Source of the DNA: Levilactobacillus brevis
Lineage (GTDB): Bacteria > Bacillota > Bacilli > Lactobacillales > Lactobacillaceae
Assembly: GCA_003666485.1 (NCBI GenBank)
Contig: CP032931.1
Coordinates: 1,364,001 to 1,428,000, forward strand
Direction of reading: 5' to 3'
Length of the DNA: 64,000 nt
The stretch's first letter is position 1. Every line of letters starts with the position of its first letter. The translations under genes were made by a program, and so were the position numbers. Shown one piece after another: positions 43,207-51,486 of this stretch. The notes under the pieces were generated by a model that was not told where the DNA came from, did not search any database, and worked only from the letters and a program-made list of their open reading frames with translations.

Positions 43207-43747
43207 ATGAAAAAGAGAAGTTTGGTTAAATTTACATTATTATCGTCAGTTATTTGTGTATCATTCTACTGCTTGTGAAGCAGCAAGTCTCAAGATGGCA
43301 CTGTCTGTAAAAGGGATTGCATTGAATACAAGTCTCAAGAAGATCATTACTGACATGCCTAAGAGTAAGAATGACCCGAATAAGGGATTTGTAGGAAATC
43401 CTTACAAGGACAGTCCTAAGGGAGTCGTATGGACAATCTATCCTAAGCCATTGATTAAATATGCGCAGACCTATGATAAAGAGGTGGCAAACATCACGGG
43501 AGCTTCAAAGAATCAGCTCATTAGTGAAGTAAAGCATGGTAATGCGGTGGTTTTCTCTGGTGCGTGGAATATGGATAGTTATCGCCCGTATCACGTCTTG
43601 GCATTGGTTGGCTATCAGAAGGGGCATTTCTTGGTCGCAGATCCCTATATGAAGCAAAGTTGGCCAGGCAAGACTAAGTGGTTCGCCACTAAGAAAGTCA
43701 TGTCTGTGTATAAGAACCGGCATGCGCGGGCGGTGGTTATTCGATAA
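43207..43747 (+). pseudogene. C39-like peptidase, N-terminal deletion and frameshift
   Basis: The ATG at 43207 (GAGGAG upstream) opens a signal peptide (MKKRSLVKFTLLSSVICVSF) that stops after 23 residues. In the next frame, starting at 43256, follows the catalytic region of a C39_2-type cysteine protease: Cys in VYHSTACEAASLKMAL, then YRPYHVLALVGYQKG with the His, and VADPYMK with the Asp. The region normally between signal and catalytic Cys is missing. So a signal peptide was joined out of frame to a protease domain by deletion. Confidence 0.6.
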
Positions 43748-43780
43748 CATTGTGAATTAAATAAATAAAGGAGGAAAGAT

Positions 43781-44239
43781 ATGAGAAAAATGTGGTTATT
43801 ACTAGTACTGGCTACGACCTTTGGCTTGGCCGGTGGGACGACTGCGAACGCGTCAGCTTGGCATCATGGGAGTTTTCCTAAAGCTGTTCGTGGATATTGG
43901 CATATGTATATGGGGAAGGGAACTTCGGCTTTGGCCATGCAGTATCACTACACTAAAAGTGTTCAAGATACCGATATGTATGGAAAAGTTAATGGTCGGT
44001 GGAAAAACGGTCCATTTAATCCATCTAACTCATACAATGGTTCCATCCGCTATAAAGTGATTGGACATCATAAATACTATTTCAAAGCAACTAAGAAAGA
44101 AAACAATAAATGGTACTTAGGGGCCGATCGAATGGTTCTTACCAGGAGGGGGCATCATAAGTTGACGATGAAGCTACACTTTAAGGAGGGTCAACATAAA
44201 TGGTTAAAGCTTACTTATTACGCGGGGAGAGTTAAGTAA
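43781..44239 (+). CDS. Small secreted cationic protein, family A
   Basis: A 152-residue exported protein I do not recognise. Signal peptide to about residue 25 (cleavage near ANASAW), then a basic, Tyr- and Trp-rich mature part containing FPKAVRGYWHMYMGKG and ending YYAGRVK. The start of the mature part is shared with 49417-50019 (ASAW, LPK/FPK), and the PK--RG-W pattern recalls family B. RBS GGAGG. Probably acts outside the cell or in the wall. Confidence 0.65.
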   Translation: MRKMWLLLVLATTFGLAGGTTANASAWHHGSFPKAVRGYWHMYMGKGTSALAMQYHYTKSVQDTDMYGKVNGRWKNGPFNPSNSYNGSIRYKVIGHHKYYFKATKKENNKWYLGADRMVLTRRGHHKLTMKLHFKEGQHKWLKLTYYAGRVK

Positions 44240-44309
44240 GTCGGTGTCTAACGAATAAGTTACGAATTAGGAAAGCTTACCTACGAATTTTGAAATGGAG
44301 AAGAAAACG

Positions 44310-44771
44310 ATGAATATTAAGCAAATTTGTATCAGCACACTAACAGTATTCGCAATTACGGGCATTACCGTGGTCACGCCGACAACTAACGCGGCAGCTA
44401 AACGGGCAGTTGCACCTAAGTCCATGCGCGGAACTTGGCAAACTCGTCTTGGAAAAAATAGAGTTGAGAAACTTAAAATCACGAAGTACACCTTTAGCGT
44501 GAACGACTACAAAAATGGAAAGGTAGAAGGTAGTGGCTGGATGGTTGGCGACAAGAAAGATAAACACTCAACCAATCCATTTAACGGGAAACCAATGTAC
44601 ATTAAGAAAGATAAAAAGGGATATACATTTATCGGCAGAAATGTAATGGGTCAGCGTTGGCATCTGAAGCGGGTCACCCACAAGAAGCGTCAAGCCTTGC
44701 GTGATGACGGGTGGGCATACAAATCATTTGGTGAGAAACCAGTTGTATCTTACTATTATCGAGTTAAGTAA
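44310..44771 (+). CDS. Small secreted cationic protein, family B (PKSxRGTW)
   Basis: A 153-residue exported protein. Signal peptide to about residue 30 (TTNAAAKRA), then APKSMRGTWQTRLGKN and a basic, beta-strand-like body (LKITKYTFSVNDYKNGK, TFIGRNVMGQRWHLKRV), ending YYYRVK. The same opening, PKSxRGTW, occurs in the genes at 50072 and 52722. I chose the ATG at 44310 because GGAGAAG just upstream lies inside the longer frame. Function unknown. Confidence 0.65.
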   Translation: MNIKQICISTLTVFAITGITVVTPTTNAAAKRAVAPKSMRGTWQTRLGKNRVEKLKITKYTFSVNDYKNGKVEGSGWMVGDKKDKHSTNPFNGKPMYIKKDKKGYTFIGRNVMGQRWHLKRVTHKKRQALRDDGWAYKSFGEKPVVSYYYRVK

Positions 44772-44820
44772 AATTTTTTATAGAGAGAAGTTACTTGTTA
44801 ATTTAACAATGTTTTAGTAC

Positions 44821-45031
44821 TAGTCCTGCCGGAGCTACGGCAATTTGGATGACGCTAATTGAATCCGCTAAGGCTAATGGCGTCAATCCACGCGACTACG
44901 TGACTTACCTATTAAATGAAGTGCCACAACTCCCAGATTTTGCGAAAAAAGAAGATCTGGAAGCTTATTTACCATGGAATTATCAATCGAAGCTTGATAG
45001 CGACGAAGAGTTCAATCTCATAGCCGCTTAA
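44821..45031 (+). pseudogene. IS66-family transposase, C-terminal remnant
   Basis: From an in-frame SPAGATAIWMTLIESAKANG through VNPRDYVTYLLNEVPQLPDF to LPWNYQSK and a stop: this is the C-terminal end of IS66-type transposases. The rest of the transposase is missing. A terminator and a short AT-rich end (TTTCAATACGGTCAGTTATT) follow, as at the edge of such elements. Confidence 0.65.
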
Positions 45032-45040
45032 GGCATGGAA

Positions 45041-45085
45041 GAGATGGCCCGTCCTCAAAAAACGAAGACGGGCCATCTCTTTTTA
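45041..45085 (+). terminator. Terminator after IS66 remnant
   Basis: GAGATGGCCCGTC pairs with GACGGGCCATCTC and is followed by five T. Confidence 0.85.
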
Positions 45086-45193
45086 ATTTACATTTCAATA
45101 CGGTCAGTTATTAGGTGCTTACGGGAGTTTTGTCCCAGACCCGTTTTTTTGACCGACTTGACACGCATGTTAAAATTAATTTATATAAATTAA

Positions 45194-46842
45194 CCTGAAT
45201 TATTCACCAGAAACTCCAAAATCCCCATCAAACACATGATTCAAGTGCTTGATGGGAATTTTACGTTTTCACCTTTTAAGTGCAGAAAAAGAGCCTCAGC
45301 TCTGGTATAGTTAACTCGACCAAAAGACACTATAAAGAGAAGAGGACTCTATAATGAAAACTGTACAGGAAATGGCATTTAGTTTCAATAAAAACATTCT
45401 AGCATCGCATACCGGCGGTCAATTATCTTCTGATGGTGGCCTAACCTTGTGTGTTGAACTGATGGCAAAGTTTCAGTTCACGAACTTAGCTGACAATCTA
45501 TTGAAGTTCAACGACCATCGACAATACTGCCGACATAGTAATTCAAGTATCTTAATGCAGTTGGTTCTGCAGATCATTGCCGGTTATAATACAGATTCTG
45601 CTGCAACCTCATTGGTTGCAGAACCATTGTTTAAACTTTTATTGGACAAACCAGCCTTAGCTTCACAAGCGACGATATCCCGTTTCTGGCAACGTATCGA
45701 TTCCGCAGGTGTGGACGCCTTCCAGACTTTAAATCAAGCTCTTATTGATCAAGCTCGACTGCTAACTAATCAGACGACCACCATTATTGATATTGATTCA
45801 ACCCATTCTGACACTTATGGCAATCAAGAAGCTACTGACTATAACGCCCATTATGGCTCGGAGGGGTATCATCCATTACTAGCTATCGATAATGATGGTA
45901 ATCTCATGAAAGCCATCCTACGGCCTGGTAATGCCTATACCAGCACAGATATAAAAGCCTTTTTAGAACCGTTATTAAAACATTATCAAGACCAATTGCC
46001 AGAAACTGATATTCTGGTTCGCGGTGATAGCGGGTTCGCCACACCAGCTGTTTATGATACCTGCGAGGCCGATGATGTCTTTTACATTATTCGCCTCAAA
46101 CGTAATAAGCGACTACACAACTTGGCAGAAGAGTTTGTACAGATAAGCGACACAACTGAGTGGCATGAAACCGAAACTCACTATTACTCAGCAACTTATC
46201 AGGCCACTTCGTGGCCTAAACCGCGTCAAGTATACGTTAAGTCAACTCGTGTAGCTGGCGAATTGATCTTTTCACATGAATTTATTGTGACTAATCTGAC
46301 AAATTTAACCGTAGAAGCAGCATTTGAACTGTATCATAAGCGTGGTCAGATGGAGAATTATATCAAGGAAGCCAAAGAGGGCTTCTTCTTTGATAAGACT
46401 GATAGTTCAACGTTTACCGCCAACGCTGCCCGTATGATGGTTAGTGTATTAGCGTACAATATTATCAATTTTATGAAGCAAATAGCCCTACCTAAAACAG
46501 AGACCGGATTGCGTGTTAGTACATTACGAATCCGTTTATTCAAAGTCGCTGCCCGCGTTGTGTTTACCGGTCGACGAATCCAGTTACGACTGAGTTCTCA
46601 TCACGTTTATCATCGACTCTTTTATCAGGTATTACAGCGTATTCAGGCTATTAAATAGCCCCAATTAAAAAAAATTCTGTACGATCAAGGGATAAGTGCA
46701 CCCAAAAATTCAAAAATGACTCACCGTTAGGTGATACCATCAAAATTTAGAGTCTCAATACATAGTAAGCAAGATCAAAAGCCGTCAGTTTTTGAAAAAC
46801 ATGAAAACTGACGACTTTTTTGAAAGGTATGAATAATTCAGG
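45194..46842 (+). mobile_element. IS1380-family insertion sequence
   Basis: A 1,649-base element with terminal inverted repeats beginning CCTGAATTATTCA, flanked by a 5-base duplication ATTAA (45189-45193 and 46843-46847). Hairpins near both ends (CCCCATCAA/TTGATGGG at about 45220-45262; AGTCGTCAGTTTT-type at about 46785-46820) would block read-through. It is inserted just beside the IS66 remnant. Confidence 0.85.
45354..46658 (+). CDS. IS1380-family transposase
   Basis: A 434-residue DDE transposase that appears intact. Family blocks are SHTGGQLSSDGGLTL, IIDIDSTHSDTYGNQE with a catalytic Asp, YHPLLAIDNDGNLMKAILRP, LVRGDSGFATPAVYD with the second Asp, and YHKRGQMENYIKEAKEGF with the catalytic Glu. 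It cuts and pastes the element described above. Start ATG with GAGAAGAGG upstream. Confidence 0.9.
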   Translation: MKTVQEMAFSFNKNILASHTGGQLSSDGGLTLCVELMAKFQFTNLADNLLKFNDHRQYCRHSNSSILMQLVLQIIAGYNTDSAATSLVAEPLFKLLLDKPALASQATISRFWQRIDSAGVDAFQTLNQALIDQARLLTNQTTTIIDIDSTHSDTYGNQEATDYNAHYGSEGYHPLLAIDNDGNLMKAILRPGNAYTSTDIKAFLEPLLKHYQDQLPETDILVRGDSGFATPAVYDTCEADDVFYIIRLKRNKRLHNLAEEFVQISDTTEWHETETHYYSATYQATSWPKPRQVYVKSTRVAGELIFSHEFIVTNLTNLTVEAAFELYHKRGQMENYIKEAKEGFFFDKTDSSTFTANAARMMVSVLAYNIINFMKQIALPKTETGLRVSTLRIRLFKVAARVVFTGRRIQLRLSSHHVYHRLFYQVLQRIQAIK

Positions 46843-46915
46843 ATTAAATAAAAAGCCAGTTCCCAAAATTAATTTTCACTTCAATACAAGTCTGTATTTA
46901 ATTTTGGTGCTGCGT

Positions 46916-46959
46916 TAAGCTAACTTTGACCAATTGGTTGAGGTTAGCTTATTTTTTTG
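46916..46959 (+). terminator. Terminator-like hairpin
   Basis: AAGCTAAC pairs with GGTTAGCTT across a loop and is followed by T-rich sequence. Upstream, 46870-46915 has CACTTCAATAC...GGTGCTG, similar to the end of the IS66 remnant near 45090-45120. Confidence 0.6.
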
Positions 46960-46973
46960 GGAGTGATTAGCGC

Positions 46974-47201
46974 ATGGCACAGCCAGATAATCCGTTGTTG
47001 AGTAGACTACAGCTATTACAGGATTTGAAATTTCTAATTGACCGGGGCTCAGGTCATCGACTTGATTATCACAGGTTTCGTATTTTTGAGATTAGGTTAC
47101 CTGCTGGTGCGATTGACTTGGTGGCCGAGTATCAACACTATGCGGGCGAGCGGACCCTGGACGAAATTGCCCAGCTTATTGTCCAGAAATATCAGCTATA
47201 G
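46974..47201 (+). CDS. Small protein of unknown function
   Basis: A 75-residue acidic protein (LLSRLQLLQDLKFLIDRGSG, IFEIRLPAGAIDLVAEYQHY) ending DEIAQLIVQKYQL. I do not recognise the family. It converges on and overlaps the XRE gene by six bases. A GGGAGTG site precedes the ATG. Its higher GC differs from the AT-rich surroundings. Confidence 0.5.
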   Translation: MAQPDNPLLSRLQLLQDLKFLIDRGSGHRLDYHRFRIFEIRLPAGAIDLVAEYQHYAGERTLDEIAQLIVQKYQL

Positions 47202-47507
47202 TTGTAAAATCTTCAAGATACTTTCAGAAATGACCTCACGCTGGTCTTCTGGTAGGGACCTGAGGTAGGCAACTAAGTCCAGCGTGTGGATGCCAGTTAA
47301 CGGTTCCGCGGGGAAAAAGTCGCTCAGGGTTAGATTTAACGCTGACGCAATCGACTGTAACTTATTCACGCTGATATTCGTTAGTTCGCCGCGTTCTATG
47401 CGTGAAATCAAACTGATAGAAACACTAGCTCGTTCAGCTAATTGTTCAATGGTCAAGTCTAAGGCGCGTCGCTTTTGATTCACCAATTTACTAATCGCAG
47501 TTTGCAT
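47196..47507 (-). CDS. XRE-family transcriptional regulator 3
   Basis: A 103-residue protein: helix-turn-helix (LVNQKRRALDLTIEQLAERA, then VSISLISRIERGELTNISVN) plus a C-terminal tail (LDLVAYLRSLPEDQREVISE). Same layout as regulators 1 and 2, with about one third identity by eye. Divergent from a truncated secreted-protein gene, with a palindrome in between, so self-regulation and control of that gene are likely. Confidence 0.8.
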   Translation of the reverse strand: MQTAISKLVNQKRRALDLTIEQLAERASVSISLISRIERGELTNISVNKLQSIASALNLTLSDFFPAEPLTGIHTLDLVAYLRSLPEDQREVISESILKILQL

Positions 47508-47581
47508 GGTTTGCTATCTCCTATTGTGGGTTTAAAGCTAACCATAATAGAGGAAACTTATCTTTGACAGAGATTAAAAGA

Positions 47582-47603
47582 CTCTATTTTGTATATAATA
47601 GAG
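47582..47603. promoter_or_regulatory. Palindrome, candidate operator of XRE regulator 3
   Basis: CTCTATT and AATAGAG, eight bases apart; a third half site AATAGAG lies at 47546-47552. The eight-base spacing equals that of the candidate operator of regulator 1. TATAAT sequences overlap (47594-47599) and follow (47624-47629). Confidence 0.45.
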
Positions 47604-47690
47604 AAAATAGTACTCGTTTGCGATATAATTTAGGCTGTAATCACTTATTTTAAAGTAAGTGAGAAATTATTTAAAAATCAAGCAGAATAC

Positions 47691-48011
47691 CTTTGATACT
47701 TCAGTATCGACATCCGACCGTATAAAGTGACGAGTGTTCCTCGAGTGAAGAGCAAGATCACAAAGCTGACCGCGAAGAAGACGGCCTCCAAGAGGTACGT
47801 GAAGGTTAAGGGAACTGTAACACTAGGCAAAAAGGCCAATTATGCTCGGATCAAGACGTATAAGGGCAACCGTTATGCCAAATTAAAGTCACACAAGTTT
47901 AGCAAGAAAGTCTACGCCCCTAAGGCGAAGAAGGTTAGCGTTGCCGTAGGTCATTATGTCCACGGTCACTTCTCGCGAGTCACCCCGGTGAAGACCGTGC
48001 AGGTTAAATAG
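47691..48011 (+). pseudogene. 5'-truncated secreted basic protein
   Basis: An open frame without a credible start or signal peptide encodes about 106 Lys-rich residues (RVKSKITKLTAKKTASKRYV, VTLGKKANYARIKTYKG) resembling the wall-binding or bacterial Ig-like C-terminal repeats of lactobacillus surface proteins. A promoter-like region and candidate operator are retained upstream, but the 5' part of the gene is lost. The GTG at 47727 has no ribosome site. Confidence 0.5.
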
Positions 48012-48198
48012 CTTGATGCTGTATAGATAGAATGGCTAATCCTAGCGATGGGACTGGCCATTTTTAAATACGTGCGGGTCTACGACAAATCAGTAAAACT
48101 CATGGATTAATTAAATGCGAGGCCTAACACTCAACAGATTGTGTCAAATGGTGTATAACTAAGTTAGGATGTTATTTATGAATTGGGGGGAATAACTC

Positions 48199-48672
48199 AT
48201 GGGGCAATCAGTTGTATTGTACTTTTCGAGTACCGGGCATACCCAGGCGATTGCGGAGCGGATTGCAATTGCCACCGGTTCACAGCTCGTGGCGATTCAT
48301 GCGCAGGTGCATGATACACCGACTGAAGATTGGCGGGACCAACAGAACCAAGAGTATCACCGGACACACGTTGAGCGGGTTCGACCGGCGATTCAGGCCA
48401 TTGATCCGGCACCAATCAAAGCGGCAACGACGATTTATTTAGGTTTTCCCATTTGGTGGGCAACGGTTCCACAGGAAATTGAGACGTTCTTAGATAGTAT
48501 TGATCTGGTTGGCAAGGACGTTCACCCGTTCTGTACGTCGGGGGAAACGTCAATCTTTGAAGCTGTTAAACAGCTACGTGACGGCTATCCGGCCATTCGC
48601 TGGCATTCAGGTCGGCGTTTTGCATCCAGCCTGACGAATCAGGAGATTGAGGACTGGGCGGAAGAGGATTAA
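48199..48672 (+). CDS. Flavodoxin 1
   Basis: A 157-residue FMN-binding flavodoxin. FMN phosphate loop SSTGHTQAIAERI (10-22), middle block FPIWWATVPQEIETFL with the aromatic isoalloxazine contact, and FCTSGETSIFEAV. It carries single electrons or supports reductases; the partner is unknown. A paralogue lies at 53265. RBS GGGGGG a short distance upstream; terminator follows. Confidence 0.85.
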   Translation: MGQSVVLYFSSTGHTQAIAERIAIATGSQLVAIHAQVHDTPTEDWRDQQNQEYHRTHVERVRPAIQAIDPAPIKAATTIYLGFPIWWATVPQEIETFLDSIDLVGKDVHPFCTSGETSIFEAVKQLRDGYPAIRWHSGRRFASSLTNQEIEDWAEED

Positions 48673-48700
48673 CCGGTTGTATAGAAGATGGACTGTTAGG

Positions 48701-48731
48701 GAGCACAATCGCTAGTTGATTGTGTTTTTTT
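48701..48731 (+). terminator. Terminator of flavodoxin 1
   Basis: CACAATC pairs with GATTGTG, followed by seven T. Confidence 0.85.
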
Positions 48732-48744
48732 GATGGGTGCACAC

Positions 48745-48781
48745 AAAAACACGACGCCATGATGGTAGTCGTGTTTTTTAC
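48745..48781. terminator. Second hairpin, bidirectional
   Basis: AAAACACGAC pairs with GTCGTGTTTT around a 14-base loop. It would terminate a minus-strand transcript; there only an 17-codon frame (MNIDLFSERANEITHEH, 48841 to 48788) is present, possibly the start of a lost gene. Confidence 0.55.
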
Positions 48782-49138
48782 GGTCCACCGGTCAATGCTC
48801 ATGAGTAATCTCGTTGGCCCGTTCACTGAATAGATCAATGTTCATATATTTACCCTTAATACGCCCTTAATACGGAATGGTTCAGAATAGTACCTAAAAT
48901 GTTGGTACTAGTAAATACTATATTGACACTTTAAGGAAACTTTACTAATATTAGCAGTATAAAGTGCTGGTATTAACTGTATCTTGTAGATACTGACGAG
49001 TGGATGAATATTTTGTTTTGTTGATAAAAGCTTGAACTTTTTGTTGCTAGAATTAAGACTGAATTCGCCACTGAATTTCTTCCAGACAAAGTTAAAAAGA
49101 GGGGATGTGAATTCAAGGGGAAAATTAGAAGGATATTG

Positions 49139-49210
49139 ATGTCAGCGTATATAATTAATTTGGCTGAGAAATCAATATCGACAGGTGTCATTGCTTATTT
49201 TTTGAAGTGA
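49139..49210 (+). CDS. Possible 23-residue peptide
   Basis: ATG with AGAAGGA seven bases upstream, reading MSAYIINLAEKSISTGVIAY and three further residues to a stop. Amphipathic or hydrophobic in character. It is the only coding candidate in the 744 bases between the two terminators and the next secreted protein. The rest of 48842-49416 is AT-rich with no gene that I can support. Could be chance. Confidence 0.25.
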   Translation: MSAYIINLAEKSISTGVIAYFLK

Positions 49211-49416
49211 CTAATGCGGCCAAATTGGGGATGATTTCTGTAGATAAAAAGATTAATGCAGGTACATACAAGTTAGTTGATGAGGTAACTTCAGAGATAA
49301 TAAGCGGTTGAAATTATCTGTGGAAAAGCCAGCGAGATGGTTCGCGTGTTTGGCTACCAAGATATTTTTCATAAATACATCATAAGGGCCAGCTCAATCT
49401 GGAGGAGACAAAAATC

Positions 49417-50019
49417 ATGCATAAATTGGGTAAGGGATTTCTACTAGTGTTTGTTGCATTAGGCATGTTGGTATTGGCTACGGGAACAACCGCTGATGCC
49501 AGCGCTTGGCACCAGGGATTGCCAAAACTCGTTCGGCAACACAAGCTGTGGGCCAGCAAAAAAGGGGCCAAGTTTGGGTCGGCTAAGCAACTTTATTCAC
49601 GGAATTATATTGAAATTGGGAAGCTCACTCAAGGAAAGTGGAAGAACAAATACTACTTTGCTGATGTTTTACGTTCGTACTACAAGAATGGCAAGTATGA
49701 GGACACCTTTGATGAAGTCTTAATCAATAACAGTCGTTACGAGAGTGATCCAGTGCCGGCTTATCAGAAGATGGGGAAGCACACTTATCAAATCAAATCG
49801 ACCCTGAAACGCTCGGGCTATTCAGATCGCCGTTACAAGGTGAAGTTCTCTAACAAGAATAAGAAAATGACGGTTTGGCAAAAATTATTGTGGAACCACA
49901 TTGACCCGAACAAAGGACTGAATCGGAGTCAAAAGAAGTGGCATAAGCTGGGTGAATACCATGGCATTAAGACGGTTTCTGATGATAGTCTGTGGAAGCG
50001 CGACCCGGTGCGGAAGTAA
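49417..50019 (+). CDS. Small secreted cationic protein, family A
   Basis: A 200-residue exported protein. Signal peptide to about residue 28 (ATGTTADASAW), then HQGLPKLVRQHKLWASKKG and a basic, Tyr-rich body. It resembles the gene product at 43781 in its signal peptide and first mature residues, and has a longer C-terminal part (WHKLGEYHGIKTVSDD). RBS GGAGG. Unknown function. The following gene belongs to family B, 52 bases on. Confidence 0.65.
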   Translation: MHKLGKGFLLVFVALGMLVLATGTTADASAWHQGLPKLVRQHKLWASKKGAKFGSAKQLYSRNYIEIGKLTQGKWKNKYYFADVLRSYYKNGKYEDTFDEVLINNSRYESDPVPAYQKMGKHTYQIKSTLKRSGYSDRRYKVKFSNKNKKMTVWQKLLWNHIDPNKGLNRSQKKWHKLGEYHGIKTVSDDSLWKRDPVRK

Positions 50020-50071
50020 TGAGTAGCTACAGAAAATAGGTACGATTAAATTTAGAAGGATGCGAACGAAT

Positions 50072-50530
50072 ATGAAATTAAAATGGCTTGTCTCACTGAT
50101 TGCGGTCACTGCCGGACTGGCTCTGGGTGGAATCATCGTTCCGGAAACCACGGCTGAGGCTCGGATTCACTACACAACAATGCCCAAGTCGTTTAGGGGC
50201 ACTTGGGTAAATGTAGATGAAGAAGATCCGGCGATTAGGCACACGCTGAAAATTACCAAGTACGTTTATCACTATAAGTCTTACTATCATGGTAAGAAGG
50301 ATACCTTGGTGAAGTGGTCCGGAAAAAAGAAATCACATTACTATAACCACAGTGATCTCAGTGTAAAGAAGGGGAAAAAGGCGGGAACTTGGCGGATTAG
50401 TTGGTATCGCATGCACAGTATCTTTGACGAAACCATCAAACGCGTGAAACATAAGGGAAAGCCAGCTTTAGTTTTCCTTGATCATTACGGGGATGGCACG
50501 CCGCTGAGAACTTATTTCTATAAGAAGTGA
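50072..50530 (+). CDS. Small secreted cationic protein, family B (PKSxRGTW)
   Basis: A 152-residue exported protein: signal peptide (MKLKWLVSLIAVTAGLALGG to about residue 32), then YTTMPKSFRGTWVNVDEEDP, LKITKYVYHYKSYYHGKKD (compare LKITKYTFSVNDYKNGK at 44310) and a basic beta-like body ending TYFYKK. I chose the ATG at 50072; an ATG at 50060 overlaps the GAAGGA site. Same family as 44310 and 52722. Confidence 0.65.
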   Translation: MKLKWLVSLIAVTAGLALGGIIVPETTAEARIHYTTMPKSFRGTWVNVDEEDPAIRHTLKITKYVYHYKSYYHGKKDTLVKWSGKKKSHYYNHSDLSVKKGKKAGTWRISWYRMHSIFDETIKRVKHKGKPALVFLDHYGDGTPLRTYFYKK

Positions 50531-50609
50531 TGACTAACTAGGCTTCCATCAGTTATTGTCACGGCACTAGACAAAGGACCTTAACGGGTTCTTTTTGTTT
50601 TGAACAAAC

Positions 50610-50793
50610 GTTTGCTATTCAAAAGTTTGTTCATCGACTTGATTTTGGATTGAGTTATAGTTCGGCATATTTTGATTTTGTTGTTGCAAATCGTTTAGGA
50701 GATGACGGTGCTTCAGTGCCAAATCTGGTCTATGGATTAATTGCAGATGGCACTAATTTAATTGGGTCGTTAGAAGCGTATCAATGGCAGTAA
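50610..50793 (+). pseudogene. Remnant of DUF3990-like protein
   Basis: An open frame without a start (RLDFGLSYSSAYFDFVVANR, VPNLVYGLIADGTNLIGSLE) ends at 50793. The order YFDFVVANRLGDD then LVYGLIADG resembles the C-terminal half of DUF3990 proteins, which in many genomes sit in small two- or three-gene loci. The N-terminal half is gone. Assignment is tentative. Confidence 0.35.
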
Positions 50794-50903
50794 ATCAGCT
50801 TGATTGAAGTCAATCGTAGAATCAGTTATACTGCCAGTACAAATAAGAGTCAGCCGTTTATTGATTGACATTTGATATTGATTAAGAGCGAGGTAATCCA
50901 ATG

Positions 50904-51113
50904 ATGGAAAACACCCTTACCCTCAATAATGACTTGAAAGAACAAATTGAAGCACGGTTACGAACCTATGAGTATAGTGATTTAAAAATTCAGGCGTTAC
51001 TAACGACGTATCGGGATATTCTCTTGGAGTGGCAGCAAGCATACTTGGTGACGGGGACTCATGTGTCACCTGACAACATGGCAGACGATATTGTGTTTGC
51101 CGAACGGCTTTGA
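50904..51113 (+). CDS. Small acidic protein, unknown
   Basis: A 69-residue helical protein (TLTLNNDLKEQIEARLRTYE, IQALLTTYRDILLEWQQAYL). GAGCGAGG lies upstream. It follows the DUF3990-like remnant and is followed at once by another small frame. The pairing recalls the small partners of DUF3990 genes, but I cannot name the family. Confidence 0.45.
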   Translation: MENTLTLNNDLKEQIEARLRTYEYSDLKIQALLTTYRDILLEWQQAYLVTGTHVSPDNMADDIVFAERL

Positions 51114-51239
51114 ATGGAAAATCTTCGCCAGCTATCTTTTCGAAGGATGCTTGCGGAGTTTTTTTCTGAGCTTAAAGATATCACGTCTTGGTCTGAAAGC
51201 AAACAACTTTTTAGAAGAATTAGACGTTATCGAGAGTAA
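51114..51239 (+). CDS. Small basic protein, unknown
   Basis: A 41-residue frame (MENLRQLSFRRMLAEFFSEL then KDITSWSESKQLFRRIRRYR) starting in the stop region of the previous gene (TGAATG), so it could be coupled to it or be a frameshifted continuation of it. The stretch 51240-51486 shows no gene. Confidence 0.35.
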   Translation: MENLRQLSFRRMLAEFFSELKDITSWSESKQLFRRIRRYRE

Positions 51240-51486
51240 ATAGCAATTGCAACATTAAAGAGACGAATTGTGGATAAATGCTATATAGCAACTAATAGCA
51301 ATAACAAATACTAATCGTAATACTCATTAAATTATACTGGAAATTTATTGAATAATATTAACGTTTTACCAATTGACCGCAGCTGCTTGATTTAGTATGC
51401 TGGTAACAATCGCTTGGGTACCGCTGAATGCAAAGAAAAAGCCAAGTGAGGCATCCCCATCTAAGAATGCTCGCTCGACTTAATAC

